From: SZUA-430 sp965227535
Lineage (GTDB): Bacteria; Pseudomonadota; Alphaproteobacteria; Micropepsales; Micropepsaceae
Assembly: GCA_965227535.1 (NCBI GenBank)
Contig: OZ245761.1
Coordinates: 930,001-994,000 of the forward strand
DNA length: 64,000 nt
Direction: 5' to 3'
Shown piece after piece: positions 18,273-28,115 of this stretch. The position numbers and the translations under genes were made by a program. Numbering within the stretch: position 1 is the first letter of the stretch; the number at the start of each line of letters is the position of its first letter. A model generated the notes under the pieces. The model ran no database searches, was not told where the DNA came from, and worked only from the letters and a program-made list of their open reading frames with translations.

Positions 18273-21200
18273 TCACCAAGACAGACGCGCACCCAACGAC
18301 AGGCTCTGCACCGACTGATCCCGGCTGACCGCAGCGTCATAGTCGACGAACAGCACCACCCGCGACGTCAGCGGCACATTGAAGCCGACACCCATGAGCA
18401 GACTGTCCCGCGAAAACCGCTGACCGCGCACATTGAACGGATTGTCGGGCAGCACCTGCAACGCCGCGCGGAACTGCGCCTGATCGTCCAGGAATTCGTG
18501 CGCCCACATGATGCGCGCCTCCGGCACGATCTTGCGCCCGCTTTCCAGCACATCGAGCGGATAGGCGACGCGGAAACCGACGACGCTTTTCAGCGAACGA
18601 TGCGACGCGCCTTCGACGTTGAGAAGGTTCAAGAGCGCCGTCCCCGTCTCGCTGTACGCGTCCGTATCGAGCGCCGCATAGCTCAACGCCGCGACCGGCT
18701 CGATGCGCAGCAAGTCGATCTCGAACACTTTGCCCGCCTCGACATAGCCCGACACCGTCATGCCCTCATACGAACCATGCGCGCCGCCGCTAAACGGAAA
18801 GCGATAGGTGTCGAACTGATGCAGGATGATGCTGGCGTTGCCGTTCACGCAGAAATCAGCATCGCCGTACGAGAAATACCCGCCGAACTCGAAACTCTCC
18901 ACGTCGGCCGTATCGATACGCTGCTTGAAGTCGACATCGGTCGTCGTCCACTGCGCCGCCAGACCAGCGATGAAGCGCGGCGAGAACACATAGTCCGCGC
19001 CGACGATGCCGCCCGTCACCGTGAAGTCCGACCCCAGCGACGAACCTCGTCCTTGATTGTCGCCTTGCACGCCAAGCAGCCGCCCCCACACCGACATCTG
19101 CGCGTCAGGCCGAACGCCGGTTCGCAACCAGGCAAACGGGTCCGCGGCGTCCGACATGACCTGCGAACCGCCGACCTCGTTCTGCGCAAACCGGGTCAAA
19201 CACCCACCCGCACCGGCGACAACGCACGACGTCGCGCCCGTCGAGTTCAAGCGATCATTGACCGCGCTCTTCCAGGGACCCGCCGTCTCAACGGTGATCG
19301 CATTAATGTCGCCGAGCACGGCGCCGCCCAGATCGAAATAGGCCCCGCAAACGTCGTCCAGATTGCCGAGGAAATTGAACAGCTGAATCTGTTCCGGCGT
19401 AAACCCGCCTGCCAAGAACGCCGCCTCCAACGCCGCGCCCAAATCCTCCGCGTTCTGCGATTGGAATTGTTCGCACAAGATCACGTCGAACGGCGTGCGC
19501 GTAACGCCCAGATTGATCGAACTGCCGCCATAGGTCAGCTCAAGCTCGAAGAAATACGAGCTGCCGAGAATTTGAAAATCTTCGAACTCGCCGTTGAACG
19601 ACGGCCCTTGAATAATGTCGCTGTAGTTGAACTCGTTCTGCAACGTCCCGCCGAACGACGCCGCATCCAAAATCACCGACAGCGTGCCGCCCAGCGTCAC
19701 CGGCCCCGAAGCGTTGATACGCCCATAGTCGACGCCGGCGACCGGATCGCCCGACGACGGCGCCACCAGGTAATACGTAAGCTCGCCACCCGCCGTTTGC
19801 GTGAACGAACCGACGTTCAAGATCGTGTCGTCGTCCAGATAAAGCCGCCCGCCGGCATTCACGTTCAGCGCATCGACATGGGTCGAGCCATAACCGGGTC
19901 CGTCGGGATCGCCAACAAAGCGCCCGCCCATCACAGCCACGCCGCCGTCATTGACGTCGAAGCTCAACAGATTGGAGAGCTGCCCGTCGACAAAGTACTG
20001 CGTGCCTTCGACGATCAGACGGTCATTGAGCGGACCCGTCGGATTCCCCGACAGATCGCCTTCAAGCCCGCCGTCGCGACCGACATACGTGTAGGCACCA
20101 GGACCACTCATCAACACATCGCCGACGATCAACCCGCCGCCTTCGTTCGTGACCGTCGTGCCGTTGCCGATGTTCAGCGTAACCGCCACGCCGTTCGGCG
20201 CCGTCGCCGTGATCGACCCGGTGTTGATCACCTGCCCCGTCAGCGTGCCGATCTGAAGGTTCATTGCGTTCGAAGGCGCATCGACGGCGCCGTTGTTCAC
20301 GATGTCGCCGACATAGTTCGCCACGCTGATGTAGATGCCGGTGTCCAGGCCTCCGCCCGAAATCTCGCCGTCATTGATGAAGTCGCCGAACACATTCAGG
20401 GCCGAGAGCCAGAACCCGGTCTCGCCACCAAAGATCGAACCGCCCGAGGCGTTGACGATATCCGCCGGCGCCTCCGCCGAACCCCACGTGCCGACATCGA
20501 TGTACACGCCGGTCGCGGCGTCGCCGGAAATCGACCCACTGTTGGTGAACCCACCGGTTGCCTGATCCAACACCAGCGAGACACCTGTTGTGCCGCCCGC
20601 GATGTCGCCGGAATTCGTGAAGGCACCGTCGAACAACGATGTGTTCATAAAGAAGGCGACATCGCCGCCTTCGATGCCGCCGTGATTGACGACATCGCCG
20701 GCGAACGCACCGCTCTCGATCACAACGCCGTTCTGCGACCCTTCGATGGAGCCTTCGTTCGCAAGACCGCCGGCGAACGCCGCTGTCGCCGACGTCACTC
20801 GAACCGCAGCGCCACCGTTGCCCGTGATCGTCGCACCCGAAGCATTCGCGATCCCACCGGCAAACGAACCCGCACCGACGACAACGCCGTCGCTCGCGCC
20901 TTCGATCGAGCCGCGATTGACGATCCCGCCCGCGAAGACGCCACCCGAAGCCTGAACCGCCGCGCCGCTGCGTCCCACGATCGAACCGCCGACATCGTTC
21001 AGCAACCCGCCGTCAATCTCGTTCGCAGCAAACACGACGCCGATCGACCCTTCGATCAGCCCCGCGTTCTGCACACCGCCTGCAAACGACAAGCCCGCGA
21101 TATTGAGGCCCGCCCCGCTGCCGCCGAGAGTCTCACCGGTCGCCGCATTGACGACGCCACCAAGAAAACTGTCGGCCTCGATGAGGACACCGTCGGTCGA

Positions 21201-22475
21201 CCCATCGATCGACCCGCGATTGATGATCGCGTCCAAGAACACCGCGACGCCGTCCGTGAGCCAAACCGCCGCCCCGTTGCGACCAACGATCGAACCACCC
21301 GCGTCGTTCAGCAGCCCGCCGCCGACAGTCGTCGCCACGAAGACCACACCGTTCGACCCGTCGATCACGCCCGCATTGCTGACGCCGCCGGCGAACGACC
21401 CGCCGGCCACGCGCAACGCGGCACCGCTGCCGCCCAAGATCCGGCCGGTCGCCGTATTGACGACGCCGTCCAAGAAACTGCCCGCCTGAAGCAGAACGCC
21501 ATCGCTCGCGCCGTCGAGCGTGCCGCGGTTGACGATGCCGCCGTTGAACACAGTGGTCCGGCTCGTCACCCAAACAGCCGGCCCGAGCGTCCCTTCGATG
21601 ACGCCGCCGACGTCGTTGGTCAGCCCACCCGAAACCGTCCGCGACGCGAATACGACGCCGACGCCCTGATACGCCCAACCGTTACCGGTCTGCGTGATTA
21701 AGCCACCGTTGAAGAAGCCGCCCGAAAAGCTGTCGCCGCCGATGGCGACCGAAGGTCCGTCTTCGCTGGTGATCTCGCCACCCGCCGCGTTGACGATCCC
21801 GCCCGCGAACACCACGCCATAGCTGCTCAGCGATCCGATCTGGATCCCCGCTTCATCGCCCGCGATCAAACCGTGGTTCTCGATCCCGCCGGTCCAGCTC
21901 GTAAAGCTGTTCGCGATCAACACCGCGACGTCGCCACCCGTGATCGTGCCGTCGGCTTCGTTGATCAGCGCACCCGACATCGTGCCGTAGAGCGCTGCGA
22001 TCCCATTGTCGCGCCCGTCGATCAAACCCGAGTTCACGATGTCCCCGGTCAGCGCCGCGGCGCGCGGCAGCTCCCACCAGTTTTCGCGATAACCGAGTTG
22101 AACCGCGTTCCCGCGCGTCGAAACGATCGTGCCGTTGTTGATGATGCCGCCCTCGACATCCGCATTGCGGCCCAAGGTCAGCGCGCCCCACTCGTCGCCG
22201 CCGCCCCGGATGGTGCCGTTGTTGATCAACTGACCGGTGAGCAACCCGCCATAGCCGATGAAGAACCCCGGCCGATCCCGATCCGACCGCCCAACCGTCG
22301 CGTTGTTGACGACGTTGCCGTTCACCGGATCGGTGACGCGCACACATCGCTTGTCTGTGGATATCGTCGTCGGGTGGTGGATATCGAAACAGTCGTCGGC
22401 GGCCGCCTGTCCGGCCAAACCCAACACAACCACAAATGCACATGACGAGAGTCTAACGACGCTGAAGCGTCCCAT
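18273..22475 (-). CDS. autotransporter (type V secretion) with repeated passenger
   Basis: 1400 residues from the ATG at 22475 (GGGGA 7 bp upstream); an in-frame start 16 codons earlier is possible. A signal peptide ends near AGQAAADD. The passenger (about 45-1050) is made of short hydrophobic/NxG units such as NNGTI and GGIVN, typical of a right-handed beta-helix, including a tandem block with a period of about 103 residues. The last ~290 residues form the autotransporter barrel, starting near SVWGRLLGVQGDNQGRGS and ending LGARLSW with the required terminal aromatic. The passenger has few cysteines outside the barrel junction. It is a surface adhesin or protective layer protein by family; no protease triad was seen. 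Confidence 0.9.
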   Translation of the reverse strand: MGRFSVVRLSSCAFVVVLGLAGQAAADDCFDIHHPTTISTDKRCVRVTDPVNGNVVNNATVGRSDRDRPGFFIGYGGLLTGQLINNGTIRGGGDEWGALTLGRNADVEGGIINNGTIVSTRGNAVQLGYRENWWELPRAAALTGDIVNSGLIDGRDNGIAALYGTMSGALINEADGTITGGDVAVLIANSFTSWTGGIENHGLIAGDEAGIQIGSLSSYGVVFAGGIVNAAGGEITSEDGPSVAIGGDSFSGGFFNGGLITQTGNGWAYQGVGVVFASRTVSGGLTNDVGGVIEGTLGPAVWVTSRTTVFNGGIVNRGTLDGASDGVLLQAGSFLDGVVNTATGRILGGSGAALRVAGGSFAGGVSNAGVIDGSNGVVFVATTVGGGLLNDAGGSIVGRNGAAVWLTDGVAVFLDAIINRGSIDGSTDGVLIEADSFLGGVVNAATGETLGGSGAGLNIAGLSFAGGVQNAGLIEGSIGVVFAANEIDGGLLNDVGGSIVGRSGAAVQASGGVFAGGIVNRGSIEGASDGVVVGAGSFAGGIANASGATITGNGGAAVRVTSATAAFAGGLANEGSIEGSQNGVVIESGAFAGDVVNHGGIEGGDVAFFMNTSLFDGAFTNSGDIAGGTTGVSLVLDQATGGFTNSGSISGDAATGVYIDVGTWGSAEAPADIVNASGGSIFGGETGFWLSALNVFGDFINDGEISGGGLDTGIYISVANYVGDIVNNGAVDAPSNAMNLQIGTLTGQVINTGSITATAPNGVAVTLNIGNGTTVTNEGGGLIVGDVLMSGPGAYTYVGRDGGLEGDLSGNPTGPLNDRLIVEGTQYFVDGQLSNLLSFDVNDGGVAVMGGRFVGDPDGPGYGSTHVDALNVNAGGRLYLDDDTILNVGSFTQTAGGELTYYLVAPSSGDPVAGVDYGRINASGPVTLGGTLSVILDAASFGGTLQNEFNYSDIIQGPSFNGEFEDFQILGSSYFFELELTYGGSSINLGVTRTPFDVILCEQFQSQNAEDLGAALEAAFLAGGFTPEQIQLFNFLGNLDDVCGAYFDLGGAVLGDINAITVETAGPWKSAVNDRLNSTGATSCVVAGAGGCLTRFAQNEVGGSQVMSDAADPFAWLRTGVRPDAQMSVWGRLLGVQGDNQGRGSSLGSDFTVTGGIVGADYVFSPRFIAGLAAQWTTTDVDFKQRIDTADVESFEFGGYFSYGDADFCVNGNASIILHQFDTYRFPFSGGAHGSYEGMTVSGYVEAGKVFEIDLLRIEPVAALSYAALDTDAYSETGTALLNLLNVEGASHRSLKSVVGFRVAYPLDVLESGRKIVPEARIMWAHEFLDDQAQFRAALQVLPDNPFNVRGQRFSRDSLLMGVGFNVPLTSRVVLFVDYDAAVSRDQSVQSLSLGARLSW
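20890..21640 (-). repeat. tandem repeat inside the autotransporter passenger
   Basis: Two and a half tandem units of about 309 bp (103 codons). Each begins at a G(T/S)(L/I)(D/E)G motif: codons for GTLDGASDGV near 21509, GSIDGSTDGV near 21200 and GSIEGASDGV near 20899. Within each unit the order GSF-GGVVN-ATG, GGSGA, SFAGGV, NAG-I, GVVF, GGLLND-GGSIVGR is kept. The similarity is at both DNA and protein level, so copy number may vary by recombination. Confidence 0.75.
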
Positions 22476-22789
22476 CGCGCGGTCCCCAAGTACCGGCCGC
22501 ACGCCCCTGGGATGTCGAAACATCCACAGGCCGAACGGCCATAGCCACCCAACACGGCCTGTCCCCCGCGCGATCGCACTCCCCAGCGCTTTCGCAGAAC
22601 AAACCGCAAGAAACCGACGAAACCTCCCAGTCGCCGTCGATCTCTGGACGCGAAACTATCCGCACAATCTGTGATGTCTACGGCAAACAGCCGCACGCAG
22701 TGCGGGCAGCGGAACAGCTCACCGAGAGGTTGAGATACCGCTATCGAACAACGAGAGCGAAGGGGTCACTCACGTAGAACGTGCACCCC
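22476..22789. other. intergenic region upstream of the autotransporter
   Basis: 314 bp between the autotransporter start and the end of aapP, both on the minus strand. It must hold the autotransporter promoter. I see no gene, terminator or clear promoter hexamers in it. Confidence 0.5.
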
Positions 22790-23524
22790 TTAGCGCAGGA
22801 TTTGGCTCAGGAATTCCTTGGTCCGCTCGCTCTTCGGGCTTGTGAAGAACTCGTCCGGCGGCGCGATCTCAACGATTTCACCCATGTCCATGAAGACGAT
22901 GCGATTCGCGACCGTCCGCGCGAAACCCATCTCATGCGTGACGACCAACATCGTCATGCCGGTCGCCGCCAATTCGACCATCGTCTCCAGCACTTCCTTG
23001 ATCATCTCCGGATCGAGCGCCGACGTCGGCTCGTCGAACAGCATGATCCGCGGCTCCATCGTCAAAGCCCGCGCGATCGCCACACGCTGCTGCTGCCCGC
23101 CCGACAACTGCCCCGGATATTTCGACGCCTGCTCCGGAATATGCACGCGGTCGAGATACTGCATCGCCAACGCCTCGGCCTTCGCCTTCGGCATCCGCTT
23201 CACCCACATCGGCGCCAGCGTGCAGTTCTCAAGCACCGTCAAATGCGGAAACAAATTGAACTGCTGAAACACCATCCCGACATTCGCGCGCACCGCCTCG
23301 ATGTGCCCGATCTCTTCCGACAGCTCGACCCCTTCGACGGTGAGCTTCCCTTCCTGATGCCGCTCCAACCCGTTGATGCAGCGGATAAGCGTCGACTTCC
23401 CCGACCCCGACGGCCCGCACACGACGACGCGCTCGCCCTGCGCCACATTCAGGTTGATGTCCTTCAAGACGTGAAAATTCTTGAACCACTTGTTGAGGCC
23501 GGAAATCTCGACTGCGTTCGTCAC
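22790..23524 (-). CDS. aapP: general amino-acid ABC transporter, ATP-binding subunit AapP
   Basis: 244 residues from a GTG at 23524 that overlaps the aapM TGA (GTGA), starting VTNAVEISGLNKWFKNFHVL. Walker A is GPSGSGKST, the signature LSGGQQQRVAIARAL, Walker B IMLFDEPTSALD, and the H-loop VVTHEMGFAR, all as in polar amino-acid transporter ATPases (GlnQ/AapP). The longer frame to 23650 would run through aapM and is not used. It is the last gene of aapJQMP and drives uptake of a broad range of L-amino acids through AapQ/AapM at the inner membrane. Confidence 0.95.
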   Translation of the reverse strand: MTNAVEISGLNKWFKNFHVLKDINLNVAQGERVVVCGPSGSGKSTLIRCINGLERHQEGKLTVEGVELSEEIGHIEAVRANVGMVFQQFNLFPHLTVLENCTLAPMWVKRMPKAKAEALAMQYLDRVHIPEQASKYPGQLSGGQQQRVAIARALTMEPRIMLFDEPTSALDPEMIKEVLETMVELAATGMTMLVVTHEMGFARTVANRIVFMDMGEIVEIAPPDEFFTSPKSERTKEFLSQILR

Positions 23525-24621
23525 CGCCGCTCCCCCGCGCCCAACACGCCTTCCATATGCTTCGCGTACCGCGACATGCTGAAACACATCGCCCAAAACA
23601 CCGCGCCGACGAAGGCATAGCCCGTCAAAGCCGTACTCGGCGTCGCCCACTCAGGATCAGTCGCCCCCGCCTGCACGATGCCCAAAAGATCGAAAAACCC
23701 GATAATCGAAATCAGCGACGTATCCTTCAGCAACCCGATGAAATTGCCGACGATATTGGGCAACGCCAGCCGCAACGCCTGCGGCAGGATCACGAACAAC
23801 ATCGACTGCCAATAGGACAGCCCCATCGCCGCCGCGGCCTCGTACTGCCCCTTCGGAATGGCCTGCAACCCACCACGTACGACCTCGGCCATATAAGCCG
23901 ACGAGAACAGCGCCACCGCGATCAACGCCGCCAGCAGCTTGTTGATCGACAAACCCACGAACAGCGGCAGCATGTTCGCCGCCATAAACAACACGGTCAC
24001 CAACGGCACGCCGCGCCACAACTCGATGAACGCGACGCTGAACCCCTTCACGACCGGCAACTCCGACCGCCGCCCCAGCGCCAACAAAATCCCGATCGGT
24101 AAGGACGCGACGATCCCGGTGATTGCGACGACCAACGTCATCAACAACCCACCCCACCGCGTCGTCGGCACCTGCTCAAGCCCGAACCCGCCAGCGAGCA
24201 AAACGAACGCAACAAACGGATAGACCAGCACCATAACCGCGCCGACGGATCCCTTCGCCGGCATCCCCGGCAACGTCACCCACAGCAACCCGAACGCCAG
24301 CCCCATCAACGCGAAATCGACCCGCCAGCGCTCGGCCACGTCGTAGAAGCCATAGATGATCTGCCCGATCCGAGCGGTGATGAACGGCCAACACGCGCCG
24401 TCCGGATGAGGCAAACACGCATCGCGCCCCGTCCCCGTCCAAACGGCGTCGATCAACGCCCACTGCACGAACGGCACAACAGTCCAATAAAGAAACGCGA
24501 GCGCCAAAAGCGTCAGCGCCGAATTCCCCCAAGACGAAAACAAATTCTCCCGCAGCCACTCGATAGGCCCCGGCAAGATCACCCGCGGCGGCAACCGCGA
24601 CTTGGTCGACGGCGCGCCCAT
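23521..24621 (-). CDS. aapM: general amino-acid ABC transporter permease AapM
   Basis: 366 residues from the ATG at 24621, which has GGAG 5 bp upstream and shares one base with the aapQ stop; a GTG at 24624 directly before it is an alternative. The N-terminal half has two or three helices and the polar insert characteristic of AapM. The C-terminal half is the permease core, with the EAA-type loop EAAAAMGLSYWQSMLFVILPQALRLALP. It pairs with AapQ as the membrane heterodimer. Confidence 0.95.
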   Translation of the reverse strand: MGAPSTKSRLPPRVILPGPIEWLRENLFSSWGNSALTLLALAFLYWTVVPFVQWALIDAVWTGTGRDACLPHPDGACWPFITARIGQIIYGFYDVAERWRVDFALMGLAFGLLWVTLPGMPAKGSVGAVMVLVYPFVAFVLLAGGFGLEQVPTTRWGGLLMTLVVAITGIVASLPIGILLALGRRSELPVVKGFSVAFIELWRGVPLVTVLFMAANMLPLFVGLSINKLLAALIAVALFSSAYMAEVVRGGLQAIPKGQYEAAAAMGLSYWQSMLFVILPQALRLALPNIVGNFIGLLKDTSLISIIGFFDLLGIVQAGATDPEWATPSTALTGYAFVGAVFWAMCFSMSRYAKHMEGVLGAGERR

Positions 24622-25790
24622 CACCGCTCCGTCAGCGCGACGCGCGCGTTGTAGAGGTTCATGAGATAGCTCGTGATTAGACTGATGGTCAGATAAACCG
24701 CCATAGTAATCGCGATGATTTCGATCGCCTGCCCCGTCTGGCTGAGGCTAGTCCCCGCGAACACCGACACCAGATCCGGATAGGCAATCGCAACCGCCAG
24801 CGACGAGTTCTTCGTCAGGTTCAAATACTGCGACGTCAGCGGCGGAATGATCTGGCGCATCGCCTGCGGCACGATGATCAGCCGTAGCGCCTGCCCCCGA
24901 TTGAGCCCCAACGCCTGCGCGGCCTCCGTCTGCCCGCGCGCCACGCCTTCGATGCCCGCGCGCACGATCTCAGCGATGTAACTCGCCGTATAAGTCGCCA
25001 GCGCAACGACAAGTGCCATCAGCTCCGGCAACACGACGACGCCACCGTCGAAATTGAACCCCTCAAGCGCCGGAAACGAGAACGTCATCGGAAAGCCGGT
25101 CAACGCACTCACCACCAACACCGGCACGATCAGCAGCGCCGCGGTCCCAGGCGCGACGGGCGAAACCTGCCCCGTCCGCTCACGCACCGCTTTGGCGCGC
25201 AGGAACATCGCAATCGACGCCACGATGCCCGCGACAAACGCAAGCACCACAAACCCAAACCCGGTTTCTGCCACCGGCGCCGGCAGATAGAGCCCGCGAT
25301 TGTTCAGGAAGACGGACTCGCCAAAACCCCAACTCTCCCGCGGCACTGGCAACGCGCCCAGCACCGCGAAATACCAAAAGAAAATCTGCAGCAAGAGCGG
25401 CAGGTTGCGCACCAACTCGACATAGCCCCGCGCCAACTTCGCGATCAGCCAGTTCGACGACAGCTGCCCGATGCCAATCACAAAACCCAACAGCGTCGCC
25501 AGCACGATCCCGATCGCCGCCACCAGCAGCGTGTTCAGAAGCCCAACCAGCAGCACCCGCGCATAGGTCGACGTCTCGTCATACGTCACCAGCGTCTGAA
25601 CGATATCGAACCCGGCGACGCTGTCGAGAAACCCGAACCCTGTTGCGATATGCTGCCGCTGCAGCGTCGCAATCGTGTTCATCGTCATGATCACAGCGAC
25701 CACGACAACGGCCAAAATCAGCGCCGCCTGAAACGCAATGTCACGCGTCCGCCGCGTGCGCCACCAGGGAATCGGACTCGGTTGCGCCAT
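24621..25790 (-). CDS. aapQ: general amino-acid ABC transporter permease AapQ
   Basis: 389 residues, close to the ~400 expected for AapQ. The long N-terminal extension with extra helices (about 20-220) precedes the HAAP permease core, including EIVRAGIEGVARGQTEAAQALGLNRGQ split around the EAA loop and IVPQAMRQIIPPLTSQYLNL. It starts 20 bp after the aapJ stop with a weak ribosome-binding site. With AapM it forms the transport channel. Confidence 0.95.
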   Translation of the reverse strand: MAQPSPIPWWRTRRTRDIAFQAALILAVVVVAVIMTMNTIATLQRQHIATGFGFLDSVAGFDIVQTLVTYDETSTYARVLLVGLLNTLLVAAIGIVLATLLGFVIGIGQLSSNWLIAKLARGYVELVRNLPLLLQIFFWYFAVLGALPVPRESWGFGESVFLNNRGLYLPAPVAETGFGFVVLAFVAGIVASIAMFLRAKAVRERTGQVSPVAPGTAALLIVPVLVVSALTGFPMTFSFPALEGFNFDGGVVVLPELMALVVALATYTASYIAEIVRAGIEGVARGQTEAAQALGLNRGQALRLIIVPQAMRQIIPPLTSQYLNLTKNSSLAVAIAYPDLVSVFAGTSLSQTGQAIEIIAITMAVYLTISLITSYLMNLYNARVALTER

Positions 25791-25810
25791 GCCGGCTAGA
25801 CGGTCTCGGG

Positions 25811-26836
25811 TCAGCGGATCGGCGGGGCGTACTGCAGGCCGCCCTTGGTATAAAGCGCGTTCAACCCGCGCTTGATCTTCAGCGGCGAGCCCATACCGAC
25901 ATTGCGCTCGAACACTTCACCGTAATTGCCGACCTTGCGCACAATCCGCACAGCCCAATCCTTGGTCAAACCCAACGACTCGCCGAACTCACCCTCAACA
26001 CCCAACAACCGGCGAACCTCAGGACTCTCCGACTTCAGCATCTGATCGACGTTCTTGGACGTCACGCCATATTCCTCGGCGTTGATCATCGCAAACAGCG
26101 TCCAGCGGACGAGATCGCCCCACTGCTGGTCGCCCTGATTCACCGCCGGCCCCAGCGGCTCTTTGGAGATCATCTCAGGCAGAATGATATGGTCGTCCGG
26201 GTTCGCCATCTTCAGCCGGTCCGCGGCCAATCCCGACGCGTCCGTCGTGAAGGCGTCGCAACGCCCCTTGTCGTAAGCCGAGATGACCTCTGCATTCTTC
26301 TCGTAGGCGATGACCTTGTACTTCAGCTTGTTAGAACGGAAATAGTCGGCGAGATTCAGCTCCGTCGTCGTACCCGTGTTCGTACACACGTTCGCGCCGC
26401 CCAGCTGCTTGGCGCTGGTGATCTTCAACTTCTTCGGCACCATGAAACCTTGGAAGTCGTAGAAAGACACACCCGCGAACTCGAGACCGATCTGCACGTC
26501 GCGGCTGATCGTCCACGTCGTGTTGCGCGAGAGAACGTCAAAGTCCCCCGTCTGCAAGGCCGTAAAGCGCACCTTCGCCGACGTCGGGAAATAGCGCACC
26601 TTCGACGGATCGTTGAAAATCGCCGCGGCAATCGCCCGGCAGAAATCGACATCGAACCCCGACCAATTGCCCTTCGCATCCGGCGTCGCGAACCCGGTCA
26701 ACCCCTCGCTCACCCCGCAGCGCAGGTAGCCGTTCTTCTTCACCTTCGCCAAAGTCGGCGAGGCGGCGGACGCGACGCCGACGCTCAGCGCCGCAACGAT
26801 GGCAAGGGCGGCGAACCGGATCAGGGAAAAGCGCAT
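25811..26836 (-). CDS. aapJ: general L-amino-acid-binding periplasmic protein AapJ
   Basis: 341 residues from the ATG at 26836, preceded by GAGGTG; this matches the AapJ length exactly. A signal peptide (about 1-24, ending GVASAA) precedes a type II periplasmic binding fold: LAKVKKNGYLRCGVSEGLTG, NWSGFDVDFCRAIAAAIF, then GRCDAFTTDASGLAADR. CGVSEG and the paired Cys near LGGANVCTNTG are typical of AapJ. It captures L-amino acids in the periplasm and delivers them to AapQMP. It is divergent from metC, with only 83 bp between start codons, so the promoters are back to back. Confidence 0.95.
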   Translation of the reverse strand: MRFSLIRFAALAIVAALSVGVASAASPTLAKVKKNGYLRCGVSEGLTGFATPDAKGNWSGFDVDFCRAIAAAIFNDPSKVRYFPTSAKVRFTALQTGDFDVLSRNTTWTISRDVQIGLEFAGVSFYDFQGFMVPKKLKITSAKQLGGANVCTNTGTTTELNLADYFRSNKLKYKVIAYEKNAEVISAYDKGRCDAFTTDASGLAADRLKMANPDDHIILPEMISKEPLGPAVNQGDQQWGDLVRWTLFAMINAEEYGVTSKNVDQMLKSESPEVRRLLGVEGEFGESLGLTKDWAVRIVRKVGNYGEVFERNVGMGSPLKIKRGLNALYTKGGLQYAPPIR

Positions 26837-26919
26837 GCGAAACACCTCGACGACAGGATTGCGGCGGAGCGCCGGAATGGGCACGGTTGGCGCCCATACA
26901 TAAAGGAGAGCGGGGCCAA

Positions 26920-28092
26920 ATGTCTAAGCCCGGAGAACGCCCGAAACGGCCTGAAACAGCGGTGGTCACCGCCGGCCGTTCCCCGTTCGACCATCATGGC
27001 CTCGTCAACCCGCCCGTCTACCACGCTTCGACGCTGCTGCACCGGACGATGGACGCGCTGGAGAACCGCACGCAGCCCTACAGCTACGGCCGCCGCAAGA
27101 CGCCCACAATTGAGGCACTGGAGCACGCGATCCGGGAACTCGACGGCGGCGCAGAGACAGTTCTCTGCCCCTCCGGCCTGCAAGCCTGCACGCTCGCCCT
27201 ACTGACGGTCGCAAGTGCCGGCGACCACATCCTCGTCACCGATTCGGTTTACGGCCCAACGCGAACCTTTTGCGACCGCACCCTCGCCCGCTTCGGCGTG
27301 ACCACGACGTACTTCGATCCGCTCATCGGCGCCGGCATCGAAACCCTCTTCAAACCGAACACGCGCGCCGTCTTCCTCGAAAGCCCCGGGTCGCTGACCT
27401 TCGAAGTCCAAGATGTCCCCGCGATCGCCGCCGCAGCCCACGCGGCGAACATCCACGTCATCGTCGACAACACCTGGGCGACGCCGCTGTTCTTCGACGC
27501 CATCGGCCACGGCGCGGACCTCACCGTCATCGCGGCGACGAAGTACGTCGTCGGTCACTCCGACGCGATGCTGGGCACCGTCACCGCCACCGACAAACTC
27601 GCCAAGCAACTGCGCGAGACGCACGGCAACCTAGGCCTCACTACCGGCCCCGACGACATCTATCTGGGCCAACGCGGCCTGCGCACCATGGCTGTGCGCT
27701 TGAACCAGCATCAGGCGACGGCGAAGCGCATCGCCGAATGGCTGCAGACCCGTCCCGAAGTCGCGCGCGTCCTCTACCCCGCGCTCCCCAGCGATCCGGG
27801 CCACAAGATCTGGAAGCGCGACTTCAAAGGCGCAAGCGGCCTCTTCGGCGTCGAACTGAAGCCCTGCTCGAAGGCGGCATTGGCCGCGATGCTCGACGGC
27901 ATGTCGCTCATGGGCATGGGCTGGAGCTGGGGCGGCTACGAAAGCCTCATCGTCCCCGCCCACCCGCACCGCACAGCCAAAAAATTCGAACACACCGGCC
28001 CCCTCATCCGCATCCACGCCGGCCTCGAAAACGCCGACGACCTCATCGCCGACCTTGACGCGGGGTTCGAGAGATTGAAGAAGGCCGCATGA
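26920..28092 (+). CDS. metC: cystathionine beta-lyase
   Basis: 390 residues from the ATG at 26920, with AGGAGA upstream. It is a PLP enzyme of the Cys/Met metabolism family: the PLP-phosphate Tyr-x-Arg in YSYGRRKTP, Asp in VIVDNTWATP, and the Schiff-base Lys in AATKYVVGHSDAM. The C-terminal GWSWGGYESL and PLIRIHAGLEN are characteristic of MetC, as opposed to cystathionine gamma-synthase. It cleaves cystathionine to homocysteine, pyruvate and ammonia in methionine synthesis. The gene is monocistronic, with the inverted repeat at 28116-28252 behind it. Confidence 0.92.
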   Translation: MSKPGERPKRPETAVVTAGRSPFDHHGLVNPPVYHASTLLHRTMDALENRTQPYSYGRRKTPTIEALEHAIRELDGGAETVLCPSGLQACTLALLTVASAGDHILVTDSVYGPTRTFCDRTLARFGVTTTYFDPLIGAGIETLFKPNTRAVFLESPGSLTFEVQDVPAIAAAAHAANIHVIVDNTWATPLFFDAIGHGADLTVIAATKYVVGHSDAMLGTVTATDKLAKQLRETHGNLGLTTGPDDIYLGQRGLRTMAVRLNQHQATAKRIAEWLQTRPEVARVLYPALPSDPGHKIWKRDFKGASGLFGVELKPCSKAALAAMLDGMSLMGMGWSWGGYESLIVPAHPHRTAKKFEHTGPLIRIHAGLENADDLIADLDAGFERLKKAA

Positions 28093-28115
28093 CCCCAGCC
28101 ACCATCCCCTTCAGC

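Noticed and set aside
18177..21701. 1174-codon open frame antisense to the autotransporter
   Set aside because: Arg/Asp-rich shadow of the repeated coding strand, no signal, domain or ribosome-binding site; the minus-strand product has a clear signal peptide and barrel.
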